Positions 40,560 through 48,813 of a stretch of 64,000 bases of DNA are shown here, piece by piece. The DNA is taken from contig NZ_BMML01000016.1 of the NCBI RefSeq assembly GCF_014645815.1, positions 62,001 through 126,000 of the forward strand, read 5' to 3'. Source of the DNA: Streptomyces fuscichromogenes. Its GTDB lineage: Bacteria > Actinomycetota > Actinomycetes > Streptomycetales > Streptomycetaceae. The notes under the pieces are model-generated. The model did no database searches, was not told where the DNA came from, and worked only from the letters and a program-made list of their open reading frames with translations. The first letter of the stretch is position 1. Each line of letters opens with the position of its first letter. The position numbers and the translations under genes were made by a program.

Positions 40560-42254
40560 ATGACCGAGCAGCAGCTGCCCTCCTGGGCCGATCCTTCCGT
40601 CTCCCCCGCCGAACTCGACGCCCAGGGCATGTCGAGACGTGGACTCCTGCGCCGCGCGGGCCTGTTCGGTGCCGCGTTCGCGCTGGGGTCGGCGGCGACG
40701 CCCGCGTTCGCCGCCGACCGCCGGGTCCTGGGCGGCGAGGACCCGCGCCTGGCCTACCTGGTCGGCGACCACCACGTGCACTCCGTGTACAGCCACGACG
40801 CCAAGTACACGTTCTCCCAGCAGGCCCGGGCAGCCGCGACGTACGGCCTGGACTGGATGGTGTTCAACGAGCACTCCAACTTCGGGCACGCCTACTACGG
40901 CGCGAAGCTGGAGCACGCGGAGATCCTCAAGGCCCGTGCCGAGAACCCGCGTCAGCTGATCTTCCAGGGCCTGGAGTGGTACATCCCGGCGGCCGAGCAC
41001 TGCACGGTGTTCGCCGCGCCCGGCCCGCACGAGACCGATCTGCTGACGCAGTTCGAGCTGGCCTACGACGGCAAGCTGCTCGGCTACACCGAGGGTTCCG
41101 CCGGCGCGACCGACACCGCCCGCAACGAGGCGCACGCCGTCAAGGCCATCCAGTGGCTGGCCGAGCAGCGCCGCACCGGCTACGTCGACGACGTCCTCGT
41201 CCTCGCCAACCACCCGCTGCGCCTCGGCATCGACTCCCCGCACGAGATGCGCAACTGGCGGGACGCAGGGTGGGGCGGCGGGAATGACGAAGCCTCCGCG
41301 ATCATGATCGGCATGGAGGGCGCGCCCGGTGCCCAGGGTGCGGCGCTCCCCGGCTGGCGCGGGGCCACCTCGATCCGCGGCGAGTACGAGAACAAGCCCT
41401 CCGCGCAGTCCTGGGCCGGCTACCCGGCGGACGCGTATCTGACGTACGGCGGCTTCGACTGGGCTACGGCGACGGTCGGCGGTCTGTGGGACGCGATGCT
41501 GTCCGAGGGTCGCCTGTTCACCATCACCACCAACTCCGACAATCACCGCACGGTCTTCGACACCTGGAAGAACGGCGACTGGCCGGCGGGGCAGAACTTC
41601 GACAACACCGGCAAGCTGCCCGACCCGGTGAACACCGACACACCGCAGCCCGGCAGCGACTTCTGGCCCGGCCAGTTCAGCCGCACCCATGTCGGCGTCA
41701 CCGGGTACGGCTACCGCGCGGTGATGGCGGGCCTGCGGGCGGGCCGGGTCTGGCTGGACCACGGGCATCTGCTGGACGGGCTGGACGTCCGGGTGAAGCG
41801 GGACTGCGACCACGGCGCCGGTGTCACGCTGGGTGGCCGGCTGCGCGTCCGCAAGGGCGAGCGGATCACCCTGAACGTGACCGTGACGACTGCTTCCCGG
41901 GTCAACGACCAGGGGATCCTGCCCCAGTTGGCGCACGTCGACGTGATCCGGGGTGCGGTGCGCGGTCCGGTGGCCGACCGCGACACCTGGCAGGCGCCGG
42001 ACACCAGGGTCGTGCAGTCGAAGGACGTGTCCGGCCGCAAGGGCACCTACACCCTGCGCATCCCGCTCACCGCGGGCGACGAGTCGTTCTACGTCCGGCT
42101 GCGCGGCAGCGACGGCAAGCGCAACGGAACGGGCTATCTGGGCGCGGCGGTCGACCCGCGCGGTCCGGTCCCGCACGAGCCGGGGAACGGCGACCCGTGG
42201 GCGGACACGTGGTTCTATTCCAACCCCGTCTTCGTGGACGTGGTGGGTTCCTGA
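40560..42254 (+). CDS. Secreted (Tat) PHP-domain/CehA-type metallo-phosphoesterase
   Basis: 564 residues from ATG 40560; GAGGA is 11 bp upstream. Tat signal SRRGLLRRAGLFGAAFALGSAATPAFA (about 24-50). The PHP-type metal site starts with VGDHHVHSVYSHDAKYTF (about 65-82), then FNEHSNFGHAYYG, GLEWYIPAAEHCTVFAAP, LANHPLRLG, and ITTNSDNHRTVFD near 325 as further His/Asp ligands. A C-terminal beta domain (about 400-564). CehA-like secreted PHP proteins cleave phosphoesters, but the substrate is open (teichoic-acid-like or phosphoglycan chains are possible). Just 26 bp after the preceding phosphoesterase gene. Confidence 0.85.
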   Translation: MTEQQLPSWADPSVSPAELDAQGMSRRGLLRRAGLFGAAFALGSAATPAFAADRRVLGGEDPRLAYLVGDHHVHSVYSHDAKYTFSQQARAAATYGLDWMVFNEHSNFGHAYYGAKLEHAEILKARAENPRQLIFQGLEWYIPAAEHCTVFAAPGPHETDLLTQFELAYDGKLLGYTEGSAGATDTARNEAHAVKAIQWLAEQRRTGYVDDVLVLANHPLRLGIDSPHEMRNWRDAGWGGGNDEASAIMIGMEGAPGAQGAALPGWRGATSIRGEYENKPSAQSWAGYPADAYLTYGGFDWATATVGGLWDAMLSEGRLFTITTNSDNHRTVFDTWKNGDWPAGQNFDNTGKLPDPVNTDTPQPGSDFWPGQFSRTHVGVTGYGYRAVMAGLRAGRVWLDHGHLLDGLDVRVKRDCDHGAGVTLGGRLRVRKGERITLNVTVTTASRVNDQGILPQLAHVDVIRGAVRGPVADRDTWQAPDTRVVQSKDVSGRKGTYTLRIPLTAGDESFYVRLRGSDGKRNGTGYLGAAVDPRGPVPHEPGNGDPWADTWFYSNPVFVDVVGS

Positions 42255-42919
42255 CGAATCGTCGCCCATTACTCACCTTGTGTAGTCGCGGAGTCCGCGG
42301 CGGGCGTGCGTGAATCGTGTCCGGACCGCTACTCAGAGTTGGAGTACGGTTCGGGCGCGATTGCCTGCCGCGCCCCGGAACCGCCGATTCCGCACCGATC
42401 GGAACCATTGCGGGAGCCACGGCTTTTCAGCAGTTCGGACATTCGGCGAGCGGGGTCCCGCGCCCCGGATTAAAGGCGAACAATTCCATCGGCCGCTATC
42501 CGGACCAAAGCGGGCGGGCGGGCGCGGGAAATCCGCGGGACCCATTTCGGGCCGCCCGGCCCGGACTCCGCAGCCAGGGCGGCACTGCATAGATTTATGC
42601 GACAGGCGACCCCATACTGCATACAGCAAGGGCGCCCGGGGGCCCGTTCTCCGGTGGGCGGACCCGGCATCGACCGGTCTGGAGCGATCCTCAAGTGATC
42701 GTCATTCACCACTGATGCACTTACCCACACGCCGAACAACACACGGCACGGAACATAAACACCCAAGAGCGACACAACGAACTTTCGGCTCAGCAGCACG
42801 GCGCGCCGTGCGCTGTCCACCCCACCGCCCAGGTCGGCGTCGCAAACCCCTTGCCGGAGGGGCTCCGGGCCGGGGAGTTGCGACCCCGTGTGACCTTTTC
42901 CTGGCGGGTGGTGTTTACT

Positions 42920-42999
42920 GGGTACCGGTCTGAACCTCGACGGGTCCGGGCCCTTTACGGAGGCTCCGGGGGTGGTTCCCCGGAGCCTCCTCTCTTTGT
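42920..42999 (+). ncRNA. Candidate small RNA of about 75 nt
   Basis: A possible promoter (GTGACC at 42890-42895, 18-bp spacer, TTTACT at 42914-42919) precedes a short region ending in a strong terminator. No gene precedes it for 650 bp and no ORF lies within it, so an independent transcript is the simplest explanation. Start position and promoter are inferred; I do not recognise a known RNA family. Confidence 0.4.
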
Positions 43000-43000
43000 C
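42959..43000 (+). terminator. Strong intrinsic terminator
   Basis: 13-bp perfect stem, GGAGGCTCCGGGG (42959-42971) with CCCCGGAGCCTCC (42978-42990), 6-base loop GTGGTT, followed by TCTCTTTGT. One of the best terminators in the window, far from any annotated 3' end. Confidence 0.85.
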
Positions 43001-43407
43001 CGGCGTTTACATCTGGGCCGACCGCCGCTCATCCGTGAGAAATATTCGTACGGGGCGGCGCATAGACTTTCAATGACCCGCCCCGGGAAAGAAAACCCCG
43101 TCGATCATCACCTCCCCAAGGCAGTGTGATGCACGCCACACCGCTACGGAGTCGGTTCGGGAACTCCCTCTCGCGAGTGTTTTCCCGGCGGCCGCCACCC
43201 GGACGGGAAACTTCGCTCTCCGTCATCGGTGACTGGCAATTTCCTGGGACAGAGGGGTAACTTGTCAAAACGTCTTCGCCTCGCAGCCCGGACTTACCAA
43301 CCGGATCGACAACGCGAGAGAGAGGACCTGGACCCGTCGTCCGGGTGTGCCGCAGCCAGTGGCGCACCCGGGATCCCATTCGCACCGGCACGAAGGACCT
43401 CAGACCG

Positions 43408-43560
43408 ATGAACACCGCCATCGCCGATGGCTTCGGCACCTCCCCCGCCCCGCACCGGCGCCCGGACGGCGCCCCGTACCTGACGCAGCGTGACGACGGC
43501 CATCCGGTCCGACGGCACGTCCACCCGCCCGCCGTCGCCGCGCCCGCGACCGGAGCCTGA
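43408..43560 (+). CDS. Small ORF (50 residues) coupled to a Crp-type regulator
   Basis: Starts at ATG 43408 with GAAGGA 10 bp upstream and stops 3 bp before the Crp-type gene. Sequence begins MNTAIADGFGTSPAPHRRPD and has no transmembrane helix or Cys cluster; it is rich in Pro, His and Ala. It could be a leader peptide or a co-regulator; no family recognised. Reality is supported by the ribosome site and coupling, not by homology. Confidence 0.5.
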   Translation: MNTAIADGFGTSPAPHRRPDGAPYLTQRDDGHPVRRHVHPPAVAAPATGA

Positions 43561-43563
43561 CCG

Positions 43564-44337
43564 ATGGTCCCGAAGGTCGACGCCTTCCGGACCGGCGACG
43601 TGCTCAACGGACGCCAGCCCATGCCCGCCCGCAGCTTCCTCGCCCTGCTCCCGCCCGGTTCCTGGCCGTTGCTGGTCGGCAAGTGGGGCGCGGACAGCCG
43701 CGTCCACGAACGCGACGAGGAACTGCCCATCGGGCCGGCCGACGAACACGTGCACATCGTGCTGGGCGGCTGCGTCCGCCAGGAGCGTCACCCGTTCGGC
43801 AACGCGGCGGGCGCACCCAGGATCACCCGGTTCCGCGGGGTGGGCCAACTGCTCGGCGAGGCCAAGCTGATCGAGCCGACGGCCGAGGTCACGACGACCT
43901 GCCTCACCACCACCTGGGTCATGCCCTGTCCCGTCCCGGCCATGAACTTCCTGCTGCGCCGCCGCCCGCACATCCAACTGGCCCTGCTGCGCAGCCTGGA
44001 GGACCGCAGCCGCACCGACGACCTGATCTACGGCACCATGACCCGTTCGCCGCTGGAGCGGGTCTGCGGGCTGCTCGTCCACCTCGCCGAGGTCGCCGGC
44101 ACCCCCGGCTCCGACGGCACCGACGAACCCGGTCACCTCACCATCCTGGGCCCGAGTCAGAAGGACATCGCGGACGCCCTGCTGCTGGGTGTCTCCACCG
44201 TGGAGAACACGCTCCGCCTGCTGCGCACACCCGCCGTGCGGGGCGGTCTCTTCCCGGACGGCGTCCTGCGCAGCGGGTACCGCCGGTTCGTGGTCACGGA
44301 CCTGCCCTCACTCCGCGCCGTCGCCCAACTCCCCTAG
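43564..44337 (+). CDS. Crp/Fnr-superfamily transcriptional regulator
   Basis: 257 residues from ATG 43564. An N-terminal cyclic-nucleotide-binding-like beta barrel (about 22-115; FLALLPPGSWPLLVGKWGADSRVH, HIVLGGCVRQERHPFG, RFRGVGQLLGEAKLIEP) lacks the complete phosphate-binding cassette, so cAMP binding is doubtful. A long dimer helix (about 125-165) leads to a winged helix-turn-helix (GPSQKDIADALLLGVSTVENTLRLLRT, about 196-222). Preceded by the small ORF, with only 3 bp between. Effector and targets unknown. Confidence 0.82.
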   Translation: MVPKVDAFRTGDVLNGRQPMPARSFLALLPPGSWPLLVGKWGADSRVHERDEELPIGPADEHVHIVLGGCVRQERHPFGNAAGAPRITRFRGVGQLLGEAKLIEPTAEVTTTCLTTTWVMPCPVPAMNFLLRRRPHIQLALLRSLEDRSRTDDLIYGTMTRSPLERVCGLLVHLAEVAGTPGSDGTDEPGHLTILGPSQKDIADALLLGVSTVENTLRLLRTPAVRGGLFPDGVLRSGYRRFVVTDLPSLRAVAQLP

Positions 44338-44416
44338 GGCCTGTCGTCACCTTCCCGTCGTCGCCCGAAGGGCGTGCATGGCGTCGCCAGGCAGACGGGA
44401 AGGTGACGACAGGCCC
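44337..44416. repeat. Long inverted repeat (23-bp perfect arms)
   Basis: Arms at 44337-44359 (starting GGGCCTGTCGTCACCTTCCC) and 44394-44416, separated by 34 bp. It begins on the last base of the Crp stop codon. The arm sequence resembles terminal repeats of small non-coding mobile elements common in Streptomyces (recognition from memory). It can also act as a terminator. Confidence 0.75.
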
Positions 44417-44512
44417 CAGGGCCTGCCCCACCCGTTCCCCCGCCCCCACGCGCGGACGTTCCCGGCCCCTCCCCGAGGGGTGTCCGCGCGTTCTCACGAA
44501 CGGATCACGCCC

Positions 44513-44932
44513 ATGCTCTTCAGCCCCACCGTGTCGGCCGCCGCCGGCGCGGTCGTGGCCGTCGTCGGCGTCCTCACCCTGCGCCGCCAACGCAAGGCGT
44601 TGGCCTGGGTGAAGCGGATGCGCGGGTCCGACGACGACGCCCAGGACTGCGAGGACGCCGCCGCCCACCTCAGGAACCTCTTCGAGATGCTCTGCGACCG
44701 GGCGCACAGGCCGTGCCGCGCCCGGGACTTCGAGCCCCTGCACGGCCTGCGCCACCTCCTGGCCGACGCCGCGCAGGGCGCGGAGGGCGTCCGCCCCGAA
44801 CTCGACGGCGTCGTGGCCCGCCTGGACCGTTGTCTGGACACGGTGCTCCGCCGGTGCCGGCCGCCGGGCAGGCCGGCGGCACCGCGCGGCGGCGCATCGG
44901 CGGGCCGCGCAGGGCGGCCCGATCAGCCGTAG
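44513..44932 (+). CDS. Small membrane-anchored protein of unknown function
   Basis: 139 residues from ATG 44513. One N-terminal transmembrane helix (SAAAGAVVAVVGVLTL, about 7-22), then basic RRQRKALAWVKRMRG and an acidic/helical cytoplasmic domain with several Cys and His (DCEDAAAHLRNLFEMLCDRAHRPC, about 45-68). The C-terminus is low-complexity Arg/Pro/Gly and overlaps the 3' end of the MaoC gene by 10 bp. No clear ribosome site. I recognise no family; it is possibly a partner of the Crp-type regulator upstream. Confidence 0.5.
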   Translation: MLFSPTVSAAAGAVVAVVGVLTLRRQRKALAWVKRMRGSDDDAQDCEDAAAHLRNLFEMLCDRAHRPCRARDFEPLHGLRHLLADAAQGAEGVRPELDGVVARLDRCLDTVLRRCRPPGRPAAPRGGASAGRAGRPDQP

Positions 44933-45378
44933 AACCGCGACAGGCTCTGCAGCACGGCGGCGGGCTTGGTCCCGCCGTCGATCTCGATCGTCCCGTCGAC
45001 GACGATCTGCACGCCGCCCGGTACGTCCTCGACCTCCGTCAGCCGGCCGGCCAGCCGGATCCGGGAGCCGACCTTCACCGGGGCGGGGAAACGCACCTTG
45101 TTCAGGCCGTAGTTGACCTTCGTGGCGACGCCCTGGACGTCCAGCAGCTCGGTGAACAGGGGGATGAACAGCGACAGGGTGAGGTAGCCGTGGGCGATCG
45201 GGGCGCCGAAGGGTCCCGCGGCCGCCCGCTCGGGGTCGACGTGGATCCACTGGTGGTCGCCGGTCGCGTCGGCGAAGGTGTCGATGCGGTCCTGGGTGAC
45301 CTCGATCCAGTCGCTGGTGCCCAGGTCGCTGCCCGCGAGCTTCTTCAGTTCGTCGAGGCCGTTGACGGTGACGCTCAT
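44923..45378 (-). CDS. MaoC-like (R)-enoyl-CoA hydratase
   Basis: 151 residues, ATG 45376-45378 overlapping the acyl-CoA ligase stop (ATGA). Single hot-dog fold: catalytic DATGDHQWIHVDPERAA (about 37-53; Asp and His of the hydratase dyad), GPFGAPIAHGYLTLSL (about 55-70), and YGLNKVRFPAPVKVGSRIRL. It hydrates 2-enoyl-CoA to (R)-3-hydroxyacyl-CoA. Works with the ligase and SDR of the same operon in degradation or remodelling of an unusual acid. Confidence 0.9.
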   Translation of the reverse strand: MSVTVNGLDELKKLAGSDLGTSDWIEVTQDRIDTFADATGDHQWIHVDPERAAAGPFGAPIAHGYLTLSLFIPLFTELLDVQGVATKVNYGLNKVRFPAPVKVGSRIRLAGRLTEVEDVPGGVQIVVDGTIEIDGGTKPAAVLQSLSRFYG

Positions 45379-46901
45379 GTGGCTTTCCTTAGCTGGGAGT
45401 CGGGGGCGCCGTAGCGCTTGCGCACCCGGGCCTTGAGGAGCTTTCCGGAGGCGGTGCGCGGGAGTTCGTCGGCGACCACCACGGATTTGGGGAGCTTGTA
45501 CTTGGCGAGCCGGCCGGCGAGCGAGGCCAGCACGTCGTCGGGGTCGAGCACGGCACCCTCGCGGGGCACGACCACCGCGCGCGGCACCTCGCCCCACTTG
45601 TCGTCCGGTACGCCGATCACCGCGCACTCGACGATGTCGGGGTGGGTGAGGAGTTCGTCCTCGATCTCGGCGGGGTAGATGTTCTCTCCGCCGGAGATGA
45701 TCATGTCCTTGAGGCGGTCGACGATGAAGACGTAGCCGTCCTCGTCGACCCGGGCCGCGTCCCCGCTGCGGAACCAGCCCTCCGCGAAGGAGGCCGCCGT
45801 CTCCTCGGGCAATCCCCAGTAGCCGGGCATGACATGGGGTCCGCGGACCATGACCTCGCCGGTCTCGCCGACATCGACCGGTGTCAGGTCGGGCCGCACG
45901 ACCCGTACGTCGCTGAAGAAGTGCGGTACGCCCGCCGAGCCCGCCTTGTCGACCGCGTGTTCGGCGTCGAGGAAGAGGGTGCCGGGCGAGGCCTCCGTCA
46001 TGCCGTAGCCCTGGAGGAAGGTCAGGCCCCGCTCCTGGTACCTGGCGATCAGCGGGGTCGACACCGGGGAGCCGCCGCAGGTCAGGATGCGCAGGGAGGA
46101 GAGGTCGGCGTCCGGCCAGCGGGGGTGGCGGGCCACCTGGTCGAACATCGTGGGCACCCCGAACATGAAGGTGATCCGGTGCTCTTCGATCAGGTCCAGG
46201 GTGGCCGCCGGGTCGAAGGACTCCACCAGGACACAGGTGCCGCCCTTGAGCAGGACCGGGAGGGCGAGCATGTTCAGGCCCGCGGTGTGGAACAACGGAG
46301 CCGAGACCAGGGCGCGTTCGTCGGCGATCAGGTCGGTGTCGACCAGGACGTTGAGCGCGTTCCAGGTGAGGTTGGCGTGCGTGAGCATCGCGCCCTTGGG
46401 GCGTCCGGTCGTCCCCGAGGTGTACATGATGATGCAGGTGTCGTCGGGGCCGACCGGCTCGTCGATCGGGTCGTCGGCCGCGGCGGTCAGCAACTCCTCG
46501 TACTCGGGGCCCACTTCGACATACGTCCGGACGTCGCTGGTGCCGGGCAGGCCCGCGACCAGGCCGGCGTGCGAGGGGCCGTAGAGGAGCGCCTTGGCGC
46601 CGGAGTCGGCGAGCTGGTAGGCGATCTCGGGCCCGGCCAGGCGGGTGTTGAGGGGGACGAAGACCGCGCCGAGCACGCCGGCCGCGAACAGGGTCTCCAG
46701 GTAGGCGGGGTGGTTGGGGCCGAGGTAGCCGACGCGGTCGCCGCGGCGGATGCCCCGGGCACGCAGGGCATGGGCCAGGCGGGTGGTGCGGGCGTACAGG
46801 GTGCGGTAGTCGGTCCGCTGTCCGCCGGACAACAGGGCCGTGCGGTGCGGGGTCTTGCGGGCCCGGCGTGCGGGCCACGATCCCAGTCCCTCGTTGCGCA
46901 T
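45375..46901 (-). CDS. Acyl-CoA synthetase (fatty-acid/aryl-acid CoA ligase, FadD family)
   Basis: 508 residues from ATG 46899-46901. ANL superfamily motifs: P-loop MYTSGTTGRPKGAMLTH (about 159-175), GYGMTEASPG (about 296-305), GWFRSGDAARVDEDGYVFIVDRLKDMIISGGENIYPAEIE (about 372-411), and the catalytic Lys in LPRTASGKLLKARV (about 477-490). Activates a carboxylic acid with ATP and CoA. Divergent control by MarR/IclR proteins suggests an inducible aromatic or branched fatty-acid substrate. Separated from the amidohydrolase gene by 10 bp. Confidence 0.92.
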   Translation of the reverse strand: MRNEGLGSWPARRARKTPHRTALLSGGQRTDYRTLYARTTRLAHALRARGIRRGDRVGYLGPNHPAYLETLFAAGVLGAVFVPLNTRLAGPEIAYQLADSGAKALLYGPSHAGLVAGLPGTSDVRTYVEVGPEYEELLTAAADDPIDEPVGPDDTCIIMYTSGTTGRPKGAMLTHANLTWNALNVLVDTDLIADERALVSAPLFHTAGLNMLALPVLLKGGTCVLVESFDPAATLDLIEEHRITFMFGVPTMFDQVARHPRWPDADLSSLRILTCGGSPVSTPLIARYQERGLTFLQGYGMTEASPGTLFLDAEHAVDKAGSAGVPHFFSDVRVVRPDLTPVDVGETGEVMVRGPHVMPGYWGLPEETAASFAEGWFRSGDAARVDEDGYVFIVDRLKDMIISGGENIYPAEIEDELLTHPDIVECAVIGVPDDKWGEVPRAVVVPREGAVLDPDDVLASLAGRLAKYKLPKSVVVADELPRTASGKLLKARVRKRYGAPDSQLRKAT

Positions 46902-46911
46902 CTGCGGTCCC

Positions 46912-47790
46912 TTATGGCTTGGTCAGCCCGAGCAGGCGGGCGGCGTTCTCCTTGAGGATCTTCGGCCGGACCTCGTCCTTGATCGGCAGCTTCGCGAAGT
47001 CGGCGAGCCAGCGGTCGGGGGTGAGGACGGGGAAGTCGGAGCCGAACAGCACCTTGTCCTTCAGCAGCGTGTTGGCGTACTGCACCAGCTGCGGCGGGAA
47101 GTACTTCGGCGACCAGCCGGACAGGTCGATGTGGACGCCCGGCTTGTGGGTGGCGACGGCGAGCGCCTCGTCCTGCCAGGGGAAGGACGGGTGCGCCAGG
47201 ATGATCTTCAGGTGCGGGAAGTCGGCCGCCACGTCGTCCACGTGCAGTGGGTTGCTGTACTTCAGCCGGATCCCGCCGCCGCCCGGGACGCCGGCGCCGA
47301 TACCGGTCTGGCCGGTGTGGAAGAGGGCGATGGTTCCGGTCTCCTCGATCACCTCGTAGAGCCCGTAGGCCACCGCGCGGTCGTTCGGGAAGAAGCCCTG
47401 GATGCTGGGGTGGAACTTGAAGCCCTTCACCCCGTACTCCTCGACCAGGCGACGGGCCTGCCGGATGCCCGCCTTCCCCCGGAAGGGGTCGATGGAGGCG
47501 AACGGGATCAGCACGTCCGCGTTGGCCGCGGCGGCCTCGGCCACCTCCTCGTTGGGCACCGGCGCGGTACCGGTCGCCGACTCGGCGTCGACCGTGAAGA
47601 TCACGGCGGCCATGTTCCGCTCCCGGTAGTGGGCGGCGGTCTCCTCGATCGTCGGCTTCCGCTTGCCCTCGACCTTGAAGTAGGCGGAGGAGGCGTCGTG
47701 CAGGTCGTCGTCGAGGGAGGAGTGGCCCCGGGAGGAGACCTCGGCGTGCGTGTGGACGTCGATCGCGGTCAGTGCCTCGATGTCCATCAT
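46912..47790 (-). CDS. Amidohydrolase-2 family protein (ACMSD/gamma-resorcylate decarboxylase type)
   Basis: 292 residues from ATG 47788-47790, whose ATGA overlaps the SDR stop; the next codon is also ATG. Metal motif AIDVHTHAEV (about 9-18), then GVKGFKFHPSIQGFF (about 124-138), GTIALFHTGQTGIGAG, IILAHPSFPWQDEAL (about 200-214), HIDLSGWSPKY and FGSDFPVLTPDRW (Asp, about 254-266). These match TIM-barrel metal hydrolases/decarboxylases such as ACMSD and 5-carboxyvanillate decarboxylase. Role: hydrolysis or decarboxylation step of the operon's substrate. Confidence 0.85.
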   Translation of the reverse strand: MMDIEALTAIDVHTHAEVSSRGHSSLDDDLHDASSAYFKVEGKRKPTIEETAAHYRERNMAAVIFTVDAESATGTAPVPNEEVAEAAAANADVLIPFASIDPFRGKAGIRQARRLVEEYGVKGFKFHPSIQGFFPNDRAVAYGLYEVIEETGTIALFHTGQTGIGAGVPGGGGIRLKYSNPLHVDDVAADFPHLKIILAHPSFPWQDEALAVATHKPGVHIDLSGWSPKYFPPQLVQYANTLLKDKVLFGSDFPVLTPDRWLADFAKLPIKDEVRPKILKENAARLLGLTKP

Positions 47791-48704
47791 GCCTCCGGAA
47801 GCTTCGGCGCCGGGATGCCCACCGTCTGGAGTTCGGCGCCGACCGAGGTCGGGAAGGCGTCGGCCAGGGTGCCCGGGGTCCAGCCGCCGTCGGCGTAGGC
47901 CGCCCTGATCTCCTGCGGATGCGACCAGAGTGCCACCTTGTCGCCGCCGATGCCGATGGCCTGGCCGGTGATTCCGCGGGCGGCCTCGGAGGCCAGGAAG
48001 GGAACCAGGGCCGCACAGTCCTCGGGGGTGCCGAAGCCCTCGCCCTTGCGGAGGAAGCCCGGCAGCGGCTCGCCGTTCTTCATGGCCTCGATGTAGGGGG
48101 CGAAGGCGGGGATGGTCTCGGTCATCGCGGTGGCGGCCACCGGGACGATCGCGTTGACCGTGATGCCCGCCCGGCCCAGCTCCATCGACCAGGTACGGGC
48201 CATGGCGGCGATGCCGGCCTTCGCGGCGGCGTAGTTCGTCTGGCCGAAGTTGCCGCGCTGGCCGGCCGGGGAGCCGACCAGGACCAGGGTGCCGCCCCCG
48301 CCCTGCTCGCGCATCCGGACGGCGGCGGCGCGGGCACAGGTGAAGGTGCCCTTGAGATGGGTGGTGATCACCGCGTCGAAGTCGTCGTCGGTCATCTTCC
48401 ACAGCACCTTGTCGCGCAGGATGCCCGCGTTGGTGACCAGGATGTCGAGGCGGCCGAACTCCTGGACCGCCCGGTTCACCAGCCGGTCCGCGGCCTCGGC
48501 GGTGCCGACCGGGACCACCTCGGCGACGGCGGTGCCGCCGGCCTCGACGATGGACTTCACGGCCTGCTCGGCGACGGTCTCGTCCACGTCGTTGACGACC
48601 ACCGAGGCGCCATGGGCGGCGAGGGCGTGGGCATAGGCGAGGCCGAGGCCCCGGCCGCTGCCGGTGACGACGGCGGCCTTGCCGGTGAGATCGATGGTGG
48701 GCAC
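47787..48704 (-). CDS. Short-chain dehydrogenase/reductase (3-hydroxyacyl-CoA type)
   Basis: 305 residues from GTG 48702-48704, with GAAGGGA 6 bp upstream (an in-frame GTG at 48719 has no such site). Rossmann nucleotide site AAVVTGSGRGLGLAYAHAL (about 10-28), NAG (about 92-94), catalytic Ser in LVGSPAGQRG and YAAAK (about 159-163). It resembles the dehydrogenase part of multifunctional enzyme 2 (MFE-2/HSD17B4), which partners a MaoC hydratase, matching the MaoC gene downstream. First gene of the (-) operon. Confidence 0.9.
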   Translation of the reverse strand: MPTIDLTGKAAVVTGSGRGLGLAYAHALAAHGASVVVNDVDETVAEQAVKSIVEAGGTAVAEVVPVGTAEAADRLVNRAVQEFGRLDILVTNAGILRDKVLWKMTDDDFDAVITTHLKGTFTCARAAAVRMREQGGGGTLVLVGSPAGQRGNFGQTNYAAAKAGIAAMARTWSMELGRAGITVNAIVPVAATAMTETIPAFAPYIEAMKNGEPLPGFLRKGEGFGTPEDCAALVPFLASEAARGITGQAIGIGGDKVALWSHPQEIRAAYADGGWTPGTLADAFPTSVGAELQTVGIPAPKLPEA

Positions 48705-48775
48705 GGTCGGTCCCTTCACAGACGACGGTGGCGGCCCCGGGGCCGCCTGCGGCTTTCGAGATCGAAGCTAAGAGC

Positions 48776-48802
48776 AATAATTGTTGTCGTCAATAGTTGT
48801 TG
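48776..48802. promoter_or_regulatory. Direct repeats AATARTTGTTG, likely MarR operator
   Basis: AATAATTGTTG (48776-48786) and AATAGTTGTTG (48792-48802), 11-bp direct repeats 16 bp apart, in the only A+T-rich part of the divergent SDR/MarR region. The centre ATTG-TTGTCGT-CAAT also has dyad symmetry. Candidate binding site for the adjacent MarR protein. Confidence 0.55.
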
Positions 48803-48813
48803 CCGACCTACGG

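Larger units (their letters stand above)
42255..43407. other. Long gene-free region with RNA-like structures
   Basis: 1153 bp between the PHP gene and the small ORF. G+C is visibly lower and no frame has gene-like third-position bias or recognisable sequence. Contents: a GCATA-GATT-TATGC palindrome (42587-42600); a purine/pyrimidine-mixed A-rich block with no structure (42700-42790); hairpin CCGGAG-GGG-CTCCGG (42854-42868); a promoter-like stretch and strong terminator enclosing a candidate small RNA (42914-43000). From 43010 to 43407, A/T-rich promoter-like pieces (CATAGACTTTCAATG; TTGTCAAAACG at 43262) probably serve the downstream small ORF/Crp operon. Confidence 0.6.

Noticed and set aside
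42580..42720. Possible tRNA gene
   Set aside because: No cloverleaf: there is no GTTCGANNC T-loop or matching acceptor stem, only a short GCATA/TATGC palindrome.
42310..42933. 207-codon open frame in the gene-free region
   Set aside because: No ribosome site, low third-position bias, several alternative short frames overlap it, and no familiar motif.
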